Shown here in pieces: positions 1 through 6,551 of a DNA stretch of 8,967 bases (position 1 is the first letter of the stretch; each line of letters opens with the position of its first letter). A model generated the notes under the pieces. The model did not search any database, had not been told where the DNA came from, and worked only from the letters and a program-made list of their open reading frames with translations. The translations under genes and the position numbers were made by a program. The stretch is from an uncultured Prevotella sp. (GTDB lineage Bacteria > Bacteroidota > Bacteroidia > Bacteroidales > Bacteroidaceae). The stretch spans positions 1 to 8,967 of the forward strand of contig CAJMAO010000066.1 of NCBI GenBank assembly GCA_905211345.1. The letters run 5' to 3'.

Positions 1-331
1 TAGGGCGAACTTTAAACATCGAATTTATTGATTGGCAACTTGCGGACATTCATTATTTTATTGGGTCTATCATCAATCTACGATATATGAGTTTCCCGAT
101 TCCGTCATTCGCCCTTTTCCTTTGCTCGTCTGCGAAAGTAGTACAATAGCCCTTGAAAGTTGAAAGGTCCAGCGGCAAGCCGTTTCGGTCGGAATCTTCC
201 TCCTTTGGAGAGTATTCAGCCAGAAAACCTTTCCCCTTTCAATGTCTGTACTTAGAAATGCAGACGGCAACGGAAATGAACGACTGACGAAAATGTAGAA
301 TTAAGGAGCCATCAACGGAAACAACAACACC
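1..331. other. Left-edge region without a confident gene
   Basis: This stretch lies downstream of the KAP NTPase gene on the minus strand. I see no strong hairpin plus T-run that would serve as its terminator. Two minus-strand frames are open over parts of it. The more protein-like one is described separately at 53-238. The other (73-270) would need a TTG start and has an unremarkable composition. Nothing convincing is visible on the plus strand. Confidence 0.5.
53..238 (-). pseudogene. Possible gene fragment, 61 open codons, no start
   Basis: On the minus strand this frame is open from just after a TGA (239-241) to a TAA at 53-55. It reads as a plausible hydrophilic protein tail, with segments such as FLAEYSPKEEDSDRNG and FADEQRKRANDGIGK, and ends in MIDPIK. 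There is no ATG in a sensible place, and the frame upstream of the TGA is also open for at least 30 codons. This could be the C-terminal remnant of a gene broken by a stop or frameshift, or simply an open frame by chance. I do not recognise the family. The neighbouring frame (73-270) is open over the same DNA, so coding status is weakly supported. Confidence 0.25.
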
Positions 332-2095
332 TCAACACTGTTCAACCGTTATTCCGTGTTTGCTTTTCAATATATCTATGAACTTTGAGAACTCAGCAGG
401 CTTGCCTTGGTTGGTCGTAGGCCAGTTTGTGCTTATCAGAATGTTCTTGTCGGCCAGGGCTATGGTGTCATCAATGGTCTTGTTGCCGAAAAATTCTACC
501 TTGCCTTTCTCCTCCTTTATGGCTTCGTAACGCTCAAAGTCCATGAAAATAACATCCATGTTGCGCTTTATCGGGAAGTCGGCTTTAAGTTGTTCGTGAG
601 TCATGCCTGGATGCGCGGCCACGTAATCTGCGATAACGGCACGCACAAGTTCTGTCTTCTTCTGGTATACCTTCCCTGCATACCGGTAATTGTTGGTGTC
701 ACGGTTTAACTTGCCAACTTTCTTCAACGGGCCGTCATAAGCCTTCAAGTTAGTGACGGCTGAAAGTTCGAGCGTCTGCGAGATAATGCTACCGAGTTCA
801 TCGTCATTGCTGATGATTTCGGCTATCTTGTTCAACAACCCCGACACGCTGAACGTCCTACTGCTAAGGTAAGTCTCCTTCTGGCACATACGAAACAACA
901 CCTTCTCCCATTCCTCGTCAAACTCTTCAACGCTGTCAAGGCTTTCCTTCTCCTCTTCTGTCAACGGGCGCAGCTTCAAGCGTGACGCCGTGCGGTCACT
1001 CCATTTCTTGAAGTCAGGCTCTTCCGTAAGCTGGTTGTATATGTAAGGATAAGCAATCTGCATACAGACGAGCGCGAAGTTAAGTTCCTTACGTAGCACT
1101 GTCTGCCGGTCGCCGACACCTTGACTCGATTGCATCTCGTTGATTATCGATATTAGGGCGAGCGTGTTCGTCAGACGTTTCAGCGAACGGGGGTTCGAGC
1201 CTACCGAGAGGCGCGTTATATCGCTCAGGGTTTCGGCAAGATGCTGGTCGGCAAGTTCTTCCTTCGTAAAAAACTCTATGTTACCCAAAGCCTCAACAAG
1301 GAACGTGTCAACGCTGTAAGAAGCGACTGGCATAGAGAACGGCAACTGAATTATCTTGTCGAAAAACGAACGGAACTCGCGCTCGTTGCTTTCCGTCAAT
1401 TCGCCGAACTTAGGTTTCAAGCCTTTTATCACAACATCATAATCAATGGCAAGGATAAAGATGCACCTTTCAAGGTCGAAGATGTTTTTCAGAAGCTCAA
1501 GTATCTCGACAGCCACGGGCGGGTCTATGCGGTCGAGGTCGTCGATGTAGAAGTTGAAGCCGCTCTTTGCCGGGTTGTGCTCCAAGGCGTCCTCTATCAG
1601 CCGTGCTATCTCCTCTTTAAGCTGGGCAATGTCAGACGTAGGCTCGTCGGTAGAGAAGATGTCGTCAACCACACCGCCCTCTACACCTACCATCCCTGCC
1701 GCAACCTTGGTTCCTACGGTAGCCATTTTCTTAAACAGACCGCCTATCTTCCTCTTGCTTTCCTCCCACTTGTGCGTGCTGGGATTAAGCTGGCCTATCT
1801 GGTTTATGATGGCTTCAAGAATGCTTATGATAGCCTGCTGCGGCGTTTTCATCAACGAAAACTGCCACGTGTTTATCCAAATGGAATAATACGGCGCGCC
1901 GTCCTTCTCGCAAAGAGCGTAGCACAGTTGGTTCATCAGCGACGTCTTACCGCTGCCCCATTCTCCTTGCAAGGCTATGGTCATCGGCGTATCGGTCAAC
2001 TCGATATATCTTGTCAGCGCGTCCTGGTAAACCTGTATGCCGAACAAGTCCGCCTGTGACGGCTTGCGGGGAACGTCAATAATGCTTGATTTCAT
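332..2095 (-). CDS. KAP-family P-loop NTPase with extra C-terminal domain
   Basis: The 587-residue protein has the marks of the KAP P-loop NTPases, a STAND-related group of membrane-associated ATPases. The Walker A motif GEWGSGKTS is at about 44-52, followed by the family-typical INTWQFS at 74-80. Walker B (FNFYIDDLDRIDP) is at 180-192. The segment CIFILAIDYDVV follows near 211-222, and FFDKIIQLPF near 244-253. Many KAP proteins carry membrane helices between Walker A and B. Here that insert (about 118-147) is only mildly hydrophobic, so membrane association may come through partners. Residues 260-468 look mainly helical. Residues 469-587 form a separate domain that also appears at the N-terminus of the OmpA-domain protein at 4088-5044. 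The ATG at 2095 is preceded by an A/T-rich stretch. It is the last gene of the cluster and sits 276 bp from its upstream neighbour, so it may have its own promoter. The family call is firm; the function is unknown. Confidence 0.9.
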   Translation of the reverse strand: MKSSIIDVPRKPSQADLFGIQVYQDALTRYIELTDTPMTIALQGEWGSGKTSLMNQLCYALCEKDGAPYYSIWINTWQFSLMKTPQQAIISILEAIINQIGQLNPSTHKWEESKRKIGGLFKKMATVGTKVAAGMVGVEGGVVDDIFSTDEPTSDIAQLKEEIARLIEDALEHNPAKSGFNFYIDDLDRIDPPVAVEILELLKNIFDLERCIFILAIDYDVVIKGLKPKFGELTESNEREFRSFFDKIIQLPFSMPVASYSVDTFLVEALGNIEFFTKEELADQHLAETLSDITRLSVGSNPRSLKRLTNTLALISIINEMQSSQGVGDRQTVLRKELNFALVCMQIAYPYIYNQLTEEPDFKKWSDRTASRLKLRPLTEEEKESLDSVEEFDEEWEKVLFRMCQKETYLSSRTFSVSGLLNKIAEIISNDDELGSIISQTLELSAVTNLKAYDGPLKKVGKLNRDTNNYRYAGKVYQKKTELVRAVIADYVAAHPGMTHEQLKADFPIKRNMDVIFMDFERYEAIKEEKGKVEFFGNKTIDDTIALADKNILISTNWPTTNQGKPAEFSKFIDILKSKHGITVEQC

Positions 2096-2371
2096 GTATC
2101 TTTTTTATATTTATTACCCGTCGGCGGAATTATCTTGAGTGTCACAGCGATGGTTACCATTTCAAACGATGGCATTTCTGCCCACAAGATACGGCTTTCC
2201 ACCTTTTAAAAGATAACCTTTCACGCCATGAAATGACGCCTCTTGCAAACTTGCCGTGAGCAAGTGAAAATCGTAAGCGAAAGCCTCCGAAACACAACAA
2301 GCCGTAAGCATCCAGTCAGTGGGGGCACTAACAATTCCACAAGCGGGTATTTATTGGGGTTAATACGAATA
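2096..2371. other. 276-bp gap upstream of the KAP gene
   Basis: The gap separates the DUF1232 gene from the KAP gene. I find no match to the TAnnTTTG promoter motif in it. It has a small hairpin (ACTTGC/GCAAGT around 2247-2263) and an uncertain 49-codon minus-strand ORF at 2162-2311. The last ~30 bp before the KAP start are very A/T-rich, as is usual upstream of Bacteroidota start codons. Confidence 0.4.
2162..2311 (-). CDS. Uncertain 49-aa ORF
   Basis: An ATG at 2311 opens a 49-codon minus-strand frame ending in TGA at 2162-2164. The product starts MLTACCVSEAF and ends YLVGRNAIV. It has no domain I recognise and no clear ribosome-binding context. It may be repeat-derived intergenic sequence rather than a gene. 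I list it only because the gap is long enough to hold a small gene in the same orientation as its neighbours. Confidence 0.15.
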   Translation of the reverse strand: MLTACCVSEAFAYDFHLLTASLQEASFHGVKGYLLKGGKPYLVGRNAIV

Positions 2372-3178
2372 TTATTTAGACTTTGCCTTATTAATTTTAT
2401 TTTTCACCAACGCCTTTACCAAGCCGTCGTTCTTGACATCCGAGACATAATCCGCAGCCGCCGTAAGTTGTTTGTCTGAAATACTGTTGACATCGGGCAA
2501 ATCCATACCGCCGACATCGCCAAACCATTCTGACAGTTTGTTTTGCGCACGCTCTACACTGTTCGGGCTGATGCCAGACTTCAATCCTTTGAATACGGCA
2601 AGCAGGGCGGCCAAGTCGTCAGAGAAACCTACGCCCGGCAACAAATCAGGTACGGCATCTGCCGGAAATATAAAGTAGCCGAGAGCACCCGTTACAATAA
2701 GTTTTTCCTTTACCGGCAACGTATCCAAGGCATAGAACAGGCACAATACGATATAAACAAGTTTAGCCCCGGCTTTCATGGCAAAATCGCCTAATTTCGC
2801 CCACAGGTCAGACTCTGAAAACTGTTTGGCGTAATCGCTTATGTTATCGACGACGCCGGTCTTAAACTCATCCATGTTCTTGCCGCACGCCTCAAGTGCC
2901 GTCTTGACATTGGCCGACGCTGCGTCAAAGGCTTGGTTTACCGTCTCAGTGGCTTTACCTGCCTGCGCCTTCAAACCGTCAATCCCTTTGCCAACGCCTT
3001 CGGCAACCTTCGCACCCAGCCCTAAAGCACTGTCGCCTAAACCTTCCGCCATTGCCTTCGCATTACATAGTTTCTCATCCACTTGCCGCTTAAAGGCATC
3101 GGTGTCTATTTGCTGCATCTTGCTTTTGGCAGAGTCAACGCCATCTTGCAGCTTCTTCTTAAACTTATTGAAATCCAT
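2372..3178 (-). CDS. DUF1232 (YkvA-like) membrane protein with helical N-terminus
   Basis: The 268-residue protein has a DUF1232 core at about 158-197. The recognisable part is the hydrophobic helix GALGYFIFPADAVPDLLPG (164-182), followed by GFSDDLAALLAVFKG. The P-D-x-x-P and DD-L pattern is typical of this family. A second hydrophobic segment (about 139-152) precedes it, so the centre is probably membrane-inserted. Residues 1-125 are rich in Ala, Lys, Gly and Asp with regular hydrophobic spacing. They look like a long amphipathic helix of the kind that lies on a membrane. The C-terminal tail is Lys-rich. No enzymatic motif is visible, and the biochemical role of DUF1232 is not established. 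The gene begins 26 bp after the stop of the 56-aa basic protein, so the two are probably cotranscribed. It is followed by a 276-bp gap before the KAP gene. Confidence 0.8.
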   Translation of the reverse strand: MDFNKFKKKLQDGVDSAKSKMQQIDTDAFKRQVDEKLCNAKAMAEGLGDSALGLGAKVAEGVGKGIDGLKAQAGKATETVNQAFDAASANVKTALEACGKNMDEFKTGVVDNISDYAKQFSESDLWAKLGDFAMKAGAKLVYIVLCLFYALDTLPVKEKLIVTGALGYFIFPADAVPDLLPGVGFSDDLAALLAVFKGLKSGISPNSVERAQNKLSEWFGDVGGMDLPDVNSISDKQLTAAADYVSDVKNDGLVKALVKNKINKAKSK

Positions 3179-3204
3179 AATACCTTTTTAACGCCGCAAT
3201 TTTA

Positions 3205-3375
3205 TCACCGCCTACGCCGCCTCTTCCCAAACAACGCACCCAAAACCAAGCCGCCGACTTTACGTTCAAGTCCGCCGCGTGTGGTTGGTATCCCTGTAGT
3301 TCGTGCAATCTTCTGCTTCACTTTTGTTATGCCCAAAGCACGTTTCCATGAAAATGACAATCCAGGTATCTTCAT
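3205..3375 (-). CDS. Small basic 56-aa protein
   Basis: An ATG at 3375 opens a 56-codon frame ending in TGA at 3205-3207. The product begins MKIPGLSFSWKRALGITK. It continues with a conserved-looking stretch, KIARTTGIPTTRGGLERK (22-39), then a short hydrophobic run (GGLVLGALFG), and ends in five consecutive arginines. The S-W-K-R-A-x-G-I-T and G-I-P-T-T-R elements resemble small hypothetical proteins I have seen in Bacteroidota, though I cannot name the family. The charge (over 25% Lys/Arg) suggests nucleic-acid or acidic-membrane binding. It lies 26 bp upstream of the DUF1232 gene in the same direction, which supports it being real. It is short enough to be missed by length-filtered gene calling. 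Coding status is fairly likely; function is unknown. Confidence 0.7.
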   Translation of the reverse strand: MKIPGLSFSWKRALGITKVKQKIARTTGIPTTRGGLERKVGGLVLGALFGKRRRRR

Positions 3376-3402
3376 ATTTTACAGCCTAAAATTTATGATT
3401 GA

Positions 3403-3446
3403 CAGACAGGGAAGATGTTTGCGTCAACATACAACTTACCTGTCTG
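3403..3446 (-). repeat. Stem-loop between two small genes
   Basis: CAGACAGG (3403-3410) and CCTGTCTG (3439-3446) are perfect inverted repeats. A shorter inner pair, ATGTT/AACAT, lies inside the loop. It sits in the 92-bp gap between the 104-aa and 56-aa genes. It could be an RNA processing or attenuation element on the minus-strand transcript. There is no T-run, so it is not a standard terminator. Confidence 0.4.
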
Positions 3447-3448
3447 CC

Positions 3449-3468
3449 ATTTTATTCAACAATAAAAT
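3449..3468 (-). repeat. A/T-rich hairpin at the 3' end of the 104-aa gene
   Basis: ATTTTATT (3449-3456) and AATAAAAT (3461-3468) form an 8-bp stem with a four-base loop. It overlaps the last base of the stop codon of the gene at 3468-3782. It has no G/C base pairs and no following T-run, so any terminator activity would be weak. The position directly at a stop codon is the only reason to list it. Confidence 0.3.
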
Positions 3469-3782
3469 CATTCTTTACCTGCTGCTGCCAACGTGATGTC
3501 GTTCTTGGCAAGTTTGGAATCGTCTGGTGTGGCCACTTGTACGTAAACGCCAAACACCTCTTCCATCTTCTTCTCGAAGTTTCCTACACGCAGGTTGCTG
3601 CCGACGGTCAGCTCGCCGCCTTTGGCACCTTCTGCACGGATTGAAGCCAACGTGGCGTCGTCCTTGGCGTATGACTTGCACGTAGACGTAGTGTAAACAC
3701 GGAGCGAACAGCCGAAAGTGGCCTTGAAACGCTTTTTCAAACCGGCAACAGTCAGATTGCCTGAAACTTTTAAATCTGACAT
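3468..3782 (-). CDS. 104-aa protein of two tandem ~45-aa repeats
   Basis: The protein is a tandem duplication. Residues 5-49 (…GNLTVAGLKKRFKATFG…LRVY…DDATLASIRA) align with residues 57-102 (…SNLRVGNFEKKMEEVFG…VQVATPDD…NDITLAAA). Each unit has the pattern strand – helix (LKKRF/FEKKM) – FG – strand (LRVY/VQVA) – acidic turn – ITLA. The same pair of units forms the N-terminal ~100 residues of the 269-aa protein at 7099-7908, so the two genes are paralogues over this region. No signal peptide, membrane segment or catalytic motif is visible, so it is likely a small soluble binding or adaptor domain. The gene follows the 73-aa membrane peptide gene after 66 bp and precedes the 56-aa gene. I do not recognise a named family. 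Confidence 0.75.
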   Translation of the reverse strand: MSDLKVSGNLTVAGLKKRFKATFGCSLRVYTTSTCKSYAKDDATLASIRAEGAKGGELTVGSNLRVGNFEKKMEEVFGVYVQVATPDDSKLAKNDITLAAAGKE

Positions 3783-3848
3783 AATCTTAATTTGTTTAAT
3801 GTGTTAATATTCAGTTATTATCATTTCCAATTTTAGGCCATGCCCGGC

Positions 3849-4070
3849 TTACGATGAGATGGCCTGTGTGAGCAGCATGATGATGAACAGCCCCAAAAGG
3901 ATAGCCCAACCGAAAGGCAAGTCCAAAATACGCTTTACCACGTATGCCACGCCCAATGCCATGTAACGAAGCATATTGTAGATAAGCATGAAGCTGAACT
4001 TGATTACCCAGAAAAAGCCGTAAAATATGCTCCATATCAGGCCACCTATGGCAAGGAATAAAGCCCACAT
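3849..4070 (-). CDS. 73-aa hydrophobic membrane peptide
   Basis: The product is almost entirely hydrophobic. A long N-terminal apolar and aromatic stretch covers residues 2-33 (ALFLAIGGLIWSIFYGFFW…). A short segment with a few basic residues follows (R35, K46, R47). A second hydrophobic helix lies at about 53-70 (FGWAILLGLFIIMLL). It is probably a two-helix inner-membrane protein. It begins 17 bp after the OmpA-domain gene stops, which suggests cotranscription and possibly a physical partnership with that protein. There is no similarity to MotA/ExbB-type stators that I can see, and it is far too short for one. The ATG at 4070 is the only ATG giving a complete first helix. Confidence 0.65.
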   Translation of the reverse strand: MWALFLAIGGLIWSIFYGFFWVIKFSFMLIYNMLRYMALGVAYVVKRILDLPFGWAILLGLFIIMLLTQAISS

Positions 4071-4087
4071 CGCTATCCCTACACTGG

Positions 4088-5044
4088 TTATCGTATGAGC
4101 TTGAACTCCGTGCGGCGGTTAGCCTCGGGGCTGTTCGGGTCAACTGGCTCTGTAGAACCTTTGCCCACGGCTTGCAGGCGTGTGGAGTCGATGCCCTCGT
4201 GATGCACAAGGAAATCAACCGCAGCCTTCGCCCTTTGCTCAGACAACAGTTGGTTATGGGCGGCGTCGCCCTCGCTTGACGTGTGTCCCTCTATGCTCAA
4301 CTTTATGTCCTTGTTCTGTTTCATAAGGGTTGCAAGGTCGTGCAGCGCAATCTTCGCGTCGTCGTTCAGCTCGGCCTTGTCTTTCTCAAACTGGGCGGCG
4401 TTGAAGTTTTCCTGTATCTGGGCTATTTTCTCAACAAACACAGTGTCACGCACAACGACTTTCTTCTCCACAACCTTTTCCACCACTTTCACTTCAGGCT
4501 CTTTCTTCATGGCGAACAACGCGGCCAAGGCTGCGGCGATGATTATGATTACAAGGATTATCCATAGCCATGCCTTCGACTTCTTTTTGGGCTCTTCACG
4601 CACAGGTTCTTCACGCACAGGTTCTTCTTTTTCCGTGGGCGGCATCCATCCGTTGAGGTATTCAAGGCGGTATCCACCCTTGCGGCCAAAGCCTTTCTCG
4701 GCCTCATCAAACTGTGCCACCTCTATGCCATATTGTGCGGCATGGGCGACAAGCCGCTCAAACGAGGGCTTAGTCCACATCTTCACCACGGCCACTTGCC
4801 TGCCGTCGCCCGTATGCAACACCTCGTCGTCAGCCTTAAAGAAACCTTCCCAGTTGGCATCCGTGCCTTTCTCTTCGGCGTAGATAAAGTTTTTCTTCAC
4901 GCCTGAGTCGGGATTGAGGCTGTCGGGGAATGCCTCGCGCAGGTCTTCAAGCGTGGCGTCGGGGTTCATCAGCATATAAGCGTGCATGATGCCCAGCGCA
5001 GTACGGTTTTGCGCTTTTCCGTAAACTCTGATTTTATTTTCCAT
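4088..5044 (-). CDS. Inner-membrane protein with periplasmic OmpA-like domain
   Basis: Numbered from the ATG at 5044 the protein has 318 residues; a TTG two codons upstream (5050) is a possible alternative start. Residues 1-110 form a cytoplasmic domain homologous to the C-terminus of the KAP NTPase: a helix ending in MLMNPDATLEDLREAFP, then WEGFF, and a strand with VAVVKMW. A Glu/Pro/Arg linker with the repeated unit REEPV follows (about 140-152). One transmembrane helix lies at about 158-179 (WLWIILVIIIIAAALAALF) behind a Lys cluster. A Val/Lys/Glu spacer comes next, then an OmpA/Pal/MotB-type peptidoglycan-binding domain (about 213-318) with EGHTSSEG, NQLLSEQRA and the final NRRTEF. The Asp usual in GHTD is Ser256 here, while the partner Arg271 is kept. 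The topology predicts N-terminus in, C-terminus in the periplasm. It is 24 bp from the coiled-coil gene and 17 bp from the 73-aa peptide gene. Confidence 0.88.
   Translation of the reverse strand: MENKIRVYGKAQNRTALGIMHAYMLMNPDATLEDLREAFPDSLNPDSGVKKNFIYAEEKGTDANWEGFFKADDEVLHTGDGRQVAVVKMWTKPSFERLVAHAAQYGIEVAQFDEAEKGFGRKGGYRLEYLNGWMPPTEKEEPVREEPVREEPKKKSKAWLWIILVIIIIAAALAALFAMKKEPEVKVVEKVVEKKVVVRDTVFVEKIAQIQENFNAAQFEKDKAELNDDAKIALHDLATLMKQNKDIKLSIEGHTSSEGDAAHNQLLSEQRAKAAVDFLVHHEGIDSTRLQAVGKGSTEPVDPNSPEANRRTEFKLIR
4594..4627 (-). repeat. 15-bp direct repeat encoding the linker
   Basis: Two perfect adjacent copies of CTTCACGCACAGGTT (plus strand, 4594-4608 and 4609-4623) are followed by the first four bases of a third. 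The repeat encodes the five-residue unit of the charged Pro/Glu linker before the membrane helix. Copy-number change by slippage would alter linker length without breaking the frame. Confidence 0.8.
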
Positions 5045-5074
5045 CGTCAATGATGTTTTTAATGTTCGTATCGG

Positions 5075-5359
5075 TTACTTTGCGTATTTAAGTTGCTCAC
5101 GTAGCGAGACGATATTTCGCTGTAGAGAAGCGATGCGCGTCTGGTATGAACGGATATTGGCCTCATAGTGCGCCATGACCGAGGCCTTCTCGCGCCGGTA
5201 AGAGTCCTTGGTCGGCTTGCTGCTTGCCGTCTTAATCCTTGCGCTATACCGTTCGCTCGCCTCCTTCTTGCGTGAACGCTCTTGGGCTATGCTCGTCCTT
5301 ATGCGTGCTATCTCGGCTTTCTTCACGTTGATTGAAGCCCTGATTGATTCTTTGCTCAT
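5075..5359 (-). CDS. 94-aa predicted coiled-coil protein
   Basis: The protein is strongly charged and helix-prone. Residues 8-45 and 55-92 show regular hydrophobic spacing (for example INVKKAEIARIRTSIAQE and IRSYQTRIASLQRNIVSLRE), divided by a short break around SSKPTKDS (46-53). This is the pattern of an antiparallel helical hairpin or a two-part coiled coil. No membrane segment, signal peptide or enzymatic motif is seen. It lies 24 bp upstream of the OmpA-domain gene and 32 bp after the nuclease-like gene, in one run of closely spaced genes. A structural or adaptor role is a guess; I recognise no family. Confidence 0.7.
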   Translation of the reverse strand: MSKESIRASINVKKAEIARIRTSIAQERSRKKEASERYSARIKTASSKPTKDSYRREKASVMAHYEANIRSYQTRIASLQRNIVSLREQLKYAK

Positions 5360-5391
5360 GATTATTCTTGTTTTAGGTTAATAAACCCGGC

Positions 5392-6132
5392 CTAACACTC
5401 TACCACCGACAACATATATCTGAAGGGCGCCTTCTCCCTGCCTACGGCGGAACGGGCGTTGACGGCCGTATCAGCCCAACGGCAGGGGTAAGTACCCCGC
5501 AGTTCAAAGTCGGAATGCGTGCGGCGGACGCTTTCCGCAATGTCCGTGTCCCATTGCAAGAGGCCGGGGCTACGGGTGTTGCCATCATAGGTGGAGAAAG
5601 CCCTGTAACCCGAATCCGTGCGTGGCTCACGCCAGTAAGTCACGTTGTTGGTTACTATCAAGGCCACACCGCCTTTTACGGCGGGGTAACATTGGGTTAA
5701 CGCCTCTATGCGGCGCACGTCTTTCCAGTAGTTATACATGATTAAGTCGCTGGCGGCCTGGTTCTTCACGATGAGGCAATGGGTTCTCAACGGTTCGCCG
5801 AAGCGGTCTATCTTCACATCCACGGGGCGCGTGGCGTATTTCAGCTCCACGGCGGCAAACTCACCCAGCCTCTCCACCACAACGTCGATTGACAGGTCGT
5901 TGTTCCAAGGGAACGACAGGGTTTTCAACTCCAGCCCACGTGCTTCCAGTTCCTCCTTTGGCACGGCATACTCCATGTCCACCTTGTCGTAGTGGCCACT
6001 GTCACGCAGCCAAGTGGCTACCCTTACTTGCAGGTCGCGCTCGTTGAACATCAGCTCCGTGTTCGTGTTCAGGAAGCGCTCAATATCGCCACGCAACACG
6101 CTTACCAACAGGTTATTCTTCAACGCCCCCAT
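5392..6132 (-). CDS. PD-(D/E)XK nuclease-like protein
   Basis: The 246-residue protein has the residue order expected of a PD-(D/E)XK nuclease fold. A helix contains FNERDLQ (29-35, Glu31). A strand contains LSIDVVVER (80-88, Asp83). A hairpin to FAAVELKYAT (92-101) supplies the E-x-K pair Glu96/Lys98. A conserved-looking helix, VKNQAASDLIMYNYWKDV (122-139), follows. A strand (GVALIVTNN) and a Trp-rich C-terminal part come after. The overall pattern resembles a hypothetical-protein family frequent in Bacteroidota (N-E-R-D-L-Q … D-I-V-V … V-E-L-K-Y). All catalytic positions look intact, so activity on DNA or RNA is possible but unproven. The ATG at 6132 lies inside the end of the TerB-like gene, giving a 20-bp overlap in a different frame, consistent with coupled translation. 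In this context it could be an effector. Confidence 0.8.
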   Translation of the reverse strand: MGALKNNLLVSVLRGDIERFLNTNTELMFNERDLQVRVATWLRDSGHYDKVDMEYAVPKEELEARGLELKTLSFPWNNDLSIDVVVERLGEFAAVELKYATRPVDVKIDRFGEPLRTHCLIVKNQAASDLIMYNYWKDVRRIEALTQCYPAVKGGVALIVTNNVTYWREPRTDSGYRAFSTYDGNTRSPGLLQWDTDIAESVRRTHSDFELRGTYPCRWADTAVNARSAVGREKAPFRYMLSVVEC

Positions 6133-6541
6133 TCACTTCGACGTCCAGCTCCGGTTCAGTCTTCACCATGTCACAGAGCAACATTACGGCCTGCGCCGGC
6201 TCCATGCCCAATGCGTCGGCTATGGCCAGCAGGTTGTTCACCTCGCCCTCGGCCAGCACGCCGTCGGCCAATACCATTTGGAGCACAGCCTCGAATACCT
6301 CGCCTATCTCTTCGGCGTCGATGTCTTGGGCGGCCTTCTCAAGGAAGGCGTTAATCTGTTCCTCGTTCATGGGGTTGATGCGTGACAGGGCCACGTCAAC
6401 GGCCATACCGAACTTTATCGTGTTGAAGCCGAACGCATCGGCAATTTCCTCTACCGTTTCCTTTTCGGTTGCGTCATACTCACCATCGGCCCAGATTGCA
6501 AAGCCGATGAAGTTAGCTACCGCTTCTAATGATGATTTCAT
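6113..6541 (-). CDS. TerB-like protein
   Basis: The 142-residue protein is all-helical in appearance and has the two acidic motifs of the TerB / DjlA-N-like fold: WADGEYDATE at 17-26 and LADGVLAEGE at 91-100. Each is followed by a helix (TVEEIADAFG; VNNLLAIADALGM). In this family the acidic residues bind divalent metal. TerB proteins are best known from tellurite-resistance gene clusters, but stand-alone relatives occur in many membrane and stress or defence contexts. None of the other classic ter genes (terC, terD) is visible here, so tellurite resistance should not be assumed. The acidic tail ends VNGGVEE and its coding DNA overlaps the start of the nuclease-like gene. The start is well supported by an AGGAGG 10 bp upstream. 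Confidence 0.82.
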   Translation of the reverse strand: MKSSLEAVANFIGFAIWADGEYDATEKETVEEIADAFGFNTIKFGMAVDVALSRINPMNEEQINAFLEKAAQDIDAEEIGEVFEAVLQMVLADGVLAEGEVNNLLAIADALGMEPAQAVMLLCDMVKTEPELDVEVNGGVEE

Positions 6542-6551
6542 AAGTCAAGTT

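Noticed and set aside
1241..2059. Long plus-strand frame of 272 codons
   Set aside because: It is antisense to the Walker A/B region of the KAP gene, whose reading is certain from its motifs. The antisense product has no recognisable domain.
3849..5044. Zorya-type or flagellar MotA/MotB motor
   Set aside because: The OmpA-domain protein resembles MotB/ZorB in layout only. The neighbouring membrane peptide has 73 residues and two helices, too small for a MotA/ExbB-like stator, and no helicase gene accompanies it.
6113..6541. Tellurite-resistance operon
   Set aside because: Only a TerB-like protein is present. No TerC, TerD or other ter-type product was seen in the window.
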